Assembly (NCBI GenBank): GCA_011041895.1
Contig: DRAE01000118.1
Location: forward strand, 1 to 6,131
Source: Candidatus Bathyarchaeota archaeon
GTDB taxonomy: Archaea > Thermoproteota > DRAE01
DNA: 6,131 bases
Reading direction: 5' to 3'
The notes beneath the pieces were generated by a model. That model saw only the letters and a list, made by a program, of their open reading frames with translations. It made no database searches and had not been told where the DNA came from. Positions 4,382 to 6,131 of the stretch are shown one piece after another. The stretch's first letter is position 1. The number at the start of each line of letters is the position of its first letter. The position numbers and the translations under genes are program-made.

Positions 4382-5245
4382 ATGTCCACCCCTCCAAAAA
4401 GAAAGAAAAGCTTAACCATACTAGTACCTGTATCGATCATAGAGAAGGTTCCCCATCTGAGGGAGAAAACTGGACTAATAGGTTTAATAGGTAGAGCCGC
4501 AGCTATCTTTCGCGTTGATAGAATAATAATATACCCTGACAAGCCCGAGTATATTCCAGAGCATGCAAGTCTTATAAGAAAGATTCTCGAGTATCTTGAG
4601 ACACCACCCTACTTGAGGAGAAGGCTTTTCCCATTGGATGACGATCTAAGGTATGTTGGTATACTCCATCCACTAAGGACTCCATCCCACTTAGTCGATG
4701 AAAAACATGCAAAAAAGGGAGAGTTAAGGGAGGGTATTGTATTATCATCGTCAGGGAATATAACGTTCGTGGATGTTGGATTGAAGAATCCAATCCGCGT
4801 TAAATCCACAATAAATATACCTAAAGGGTTAAGGGTATGTGTGAAAATAACTTCAACAAATCCTCTCACTGGAGAATTAGTCGACAGAAGCGACATATTA
4901 TGTTACTGGGGATATAAAGTCGAATTATCCCCTGCACCCTTAGGCTCTCTTCTTAGAAGCTTAAACGCGGATCTTAAGATTGCAACATCAAAATATGGTG
5001 ACAATATATCAGATGTACTCGATGATTTAAGGAATAAGTGGAAGGAAGCTCACTCTATAGCCATAGCCTTTGGTGCCCCCGACCAAGGCGTGTTTAAGAT
5101 AGTCGCTAGGGAAGGTTTAAATATACGAGATGTTGTTGATTTTGTAATAAACGTTATCCCGCATCAAGGAGTGGAAACTGTAAGAACGGAGGAAGCGATC
5201 CTCTGCACGCTCTCTGTACTAAATGCAATGATAGGTGAACAGTAA
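4382..5245 (+). CDS. SPOUT-fold RNA methyltransferase, MTH1/C9orf114 family
   Basis: The 287-residue protein matches the archaeal MTH1 / eukaryotic C9orf114 (SPOUT1) family (COG2106, Pfam Methyltrn_RNA_3). These are trefoil-knot (SPOUT) enzymes expected to transfer methyl from S-adenosylmethionine to RNA, with an OB-like beta domain inserted in the knot domain. Seen directly: LTILVPVSIIEKVP (residues 11-24) as the first strand of the knot domain and VDRIIIYPD (45-53). The inserted beta-rich segment spans about 110-178. The C-terminal knot motifs are IAFGAPDQGV (228-237) and NVIPHQGVETVRTEEA (257-272), the family signature likely to form the cofactor loop. No N-terminal signal or membrane segment is seen. 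It sits directly before L3 with a TAATG overlap, a linkage known in archaea that suggests rRNA as substrate; I do not know its exact target nucleotide, so that role is inference. Confidence 0.9.
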   Translation: MSTPPKRKKSLTILVPVSIIEKVPHLREKTGLIGLIGRAAAIFRVDRIIIYPDKPEYIPEHASLIRKILEYLETPPYLRRRLFPLDDDLRYVGILHPLRTPSHLVDEKHAKKGELREGIVLSSSGNITFVDVGLKNPIRVKSTINIPKGLRVCVKITSTNPLTGELVDRSDILCYWGYKVELSPAPLGSLLRSLNADLKIATSKYGDNISDVLDDLRNKWKEAHSIAIAFGAPDQGVFKIVAREGLNIRDVVDFVINVIPHQGVETVRTEEAILCTLSVLNAMIGEQ

Positions 5246-6131
5246 TGGGAAGAAAATACCATGCCCCCAAGAGAGGGTCGCTAAGGTACCTGCCTAGAAA
5301 AAGAGCCCGTAGTATAGTTGCAAGAATAAGATACTGGCCAAAGGTGGAATCCGAGAAGCCGATGTTACTTGGCTTCGCTGGATATAAGGCTGGAATGATT
5401 CACTTAATGGTAAACATAAAAAGGGAAAATAGGGTTCAGGAGAACATATTTGTTCCTGCAACTGTTGTTGAAACGCCTCCTCTCCTAATTGTTGGTGTAA
5501 GACTTTATAAATGGACACCTGATGGATGGGTGACGGCCAGTGAAATATGGGCAAACAATCTCCCAGAGGATATAAAAAGAAGGATAAAGACAAAGCGTGG
5601 AAATAGTAAGAATGAGATAAAGGAGTGGTATGAAAAGGCAAAGAAGTTGATTGAGGAAAATCCTGAACTGATCAAAGTTAGGGTAATTGCATGCACACAA
5701 CCCAGAAAAGCCGGTATAAAAAAGAAAAAGCCTGAGGTATTTGAGATTGAAGTAGGAGGAGGAAAAAGCTCGCTTGAAAGGTTCGAGTATGCTTTCTCAC
5801 TTCTAGGGAAAGAAGTAAGTATACGTGAAGTGTTTAGCGAAAACCAGTTTATTGACGTTGCAAGCGTGACTAAAGGTAAAGGCTTCCAAGGACCTGTAAA
5901 AAGATGGGGTGTTAGAATTCTACAGCACAAGTCAAGGAAGACAAAGAGAGGAGTTGGAGCAATAGGTCCTTGGAAGCCTCCAAACGTAATGTACACCGTG
6001 CCAAGGCCAGGTCAACTAGGATTCCATCAGAGAACAGAGTATAACAAGCTTGTACTTAAGATAGGCTCCGATGGATCAGAGATAACTCCTAAAAGCGGCT
6101 TTAAAAACTATGGCATTGTCAGAAGCGAATA
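5245..6131 (+). CDS. rpl3: Large-subunit ribosomal protein L3 (uL3), 3' partial
   Basis: L3 binds 23S rRNA early in 50S assembly and sends a loop to the peptidyl-transferase centre. The frame starts at ATG 5245, overlapping the SPOUT stop by one base, and stays open to the window end, giving 295 codons plus two bases. Archaeal L3 is about 335-350 residues, so roughly 40-55 are missing. Motifs seen: MGRKYHAPKRGSLRYLPRKR (1-20), the archaeal/eukaryotic N-terminus; FAGYKAGM (44-51); VTKGKGFQGPVKRWGVR (208-224), the core of the central extension; GPWKPPNVMYTVPRPGQLGFHQRTEYNK (241-268); and FKNYGIVRS (286-294). GGTGA at 5234-5238 is the ribosome binding site, six bases from the ATG. It should be followed by L4, L23 and L2 outside the window. 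Confidence 0.97.
   Translation, partial: MGRKYHAPKRGSLRYLPRKRARSIVARIRYWPKVESEKPMLLGFAGYKAGMIHLMVNIKRENRVQENIFVPATVVETPPLLIVGVRLYKWTPDGWVTASEIWANNLPEDIKRRIKTKRGNSKNEIKEWYEKAKKLIEENPELIKVRVIACTQPRKAGIKKKKPEVFEIEVGGGKSSLERFEYAFSLLGKEVSIREVFSENQFIDVASVTKGKGFQGPVKRWGVRILQHKSRKTKRGVGAIGPWKPPNVMYTVPRPGQLGFHQRTEYNKLVLKIGSDGSEITPKSGFKNYGIVRSE

Noticed and set aside
5505..5996. 163-codon open frame on the minus strand inside L3.
   Set aside because: It is antisense to clearly conserved L3 sequence, with phenylalanine/serine-rich shadow composition and no homology that I recognise.

Overview
The window is a densely packed archaeal information-processing cluster. All genes are on the + strand and both ends are cut inside genes. 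In order it holds the C-terminal part of RNA polymerase subunit Rpo1C/A'' (rpoA2), ribosomal protein L30e, an archaeal NusA-type two-KH protein, ribosomal proteins S12 and S7, elongation factor 1-alpha, ribosomal protein S10, a tRNA-Ser(GGA), a SPOUT-fold RNA methyltransferase of the MTH1/C9orf114 family, and the first 295 codons of ribosomal protein L3, which continues past the right edge.

The organism is an archaeon of the TACK (crenarchaeal) side. The gene set (split RNA polymerase A'', L30e, KH-only NusA, EF-1-alpha, archaeal S12/S7/S10/L3) is archaeal. EF-1-alpha carries the long 'eocyte' segment between G3 and G4 (GEYEAGIGFGGQ, residues 120-131) that is known from crenarchaea and eukaryotes and is shorter in bacteria and most euryarchaea. 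Coding DNA is moderately A+T-rich with frequent AGA and ATA codons, while the tRNA stems are almost pure G+C, which fits a thermophile. I cannot name a genus.

Layout: positions 1-2370 look like one tightly coupled operon (rpoA2, L30e, nusA, S12, S7), with gene junctions from about 0 to 5 bases and GGTG-type Shine-Dalgarno sequences buried in the preceding gene. An 88-base gap with promoter-like elements precedes EF-1-alpha (2459-3772). S10 (3826-4152) follows after 53 A+T-rich bases and lacks a clear ribosome binding site. The tRNA (4194-4281, CCA encoded) has its own TATA-like upstream element and T-rich tail. The SPOUT gene (4382-5245) and L3 (from 5245) are joined by a TAATG overlap and start what should be the ribosomal S10/spc-type superoperon.

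Functionally the genes make core transcription and translation machinery: an RNA polymerase subunit and a probable elongation factor, small-subunit head, decoding-site and assembly proteins, the GTPase that delivers aminoacyl-tRNA, a serine tRNA, a probable RNA-modifying enzyme, and a large-subunit core protein. I see no mobile element, CRISPR array, defence system or other accessory module. The points worth a second look are the continuous linkage of the rpo/str cluster to the L3 cluster, a palindromic 15-base repeat at both ends of the EF-1-alpha gene in different reading frames, strong CCA proline-codon bias in EF-1-alpha, the possible leaderless S10, and the cUUCGg-capped variable arm of the tRNA.
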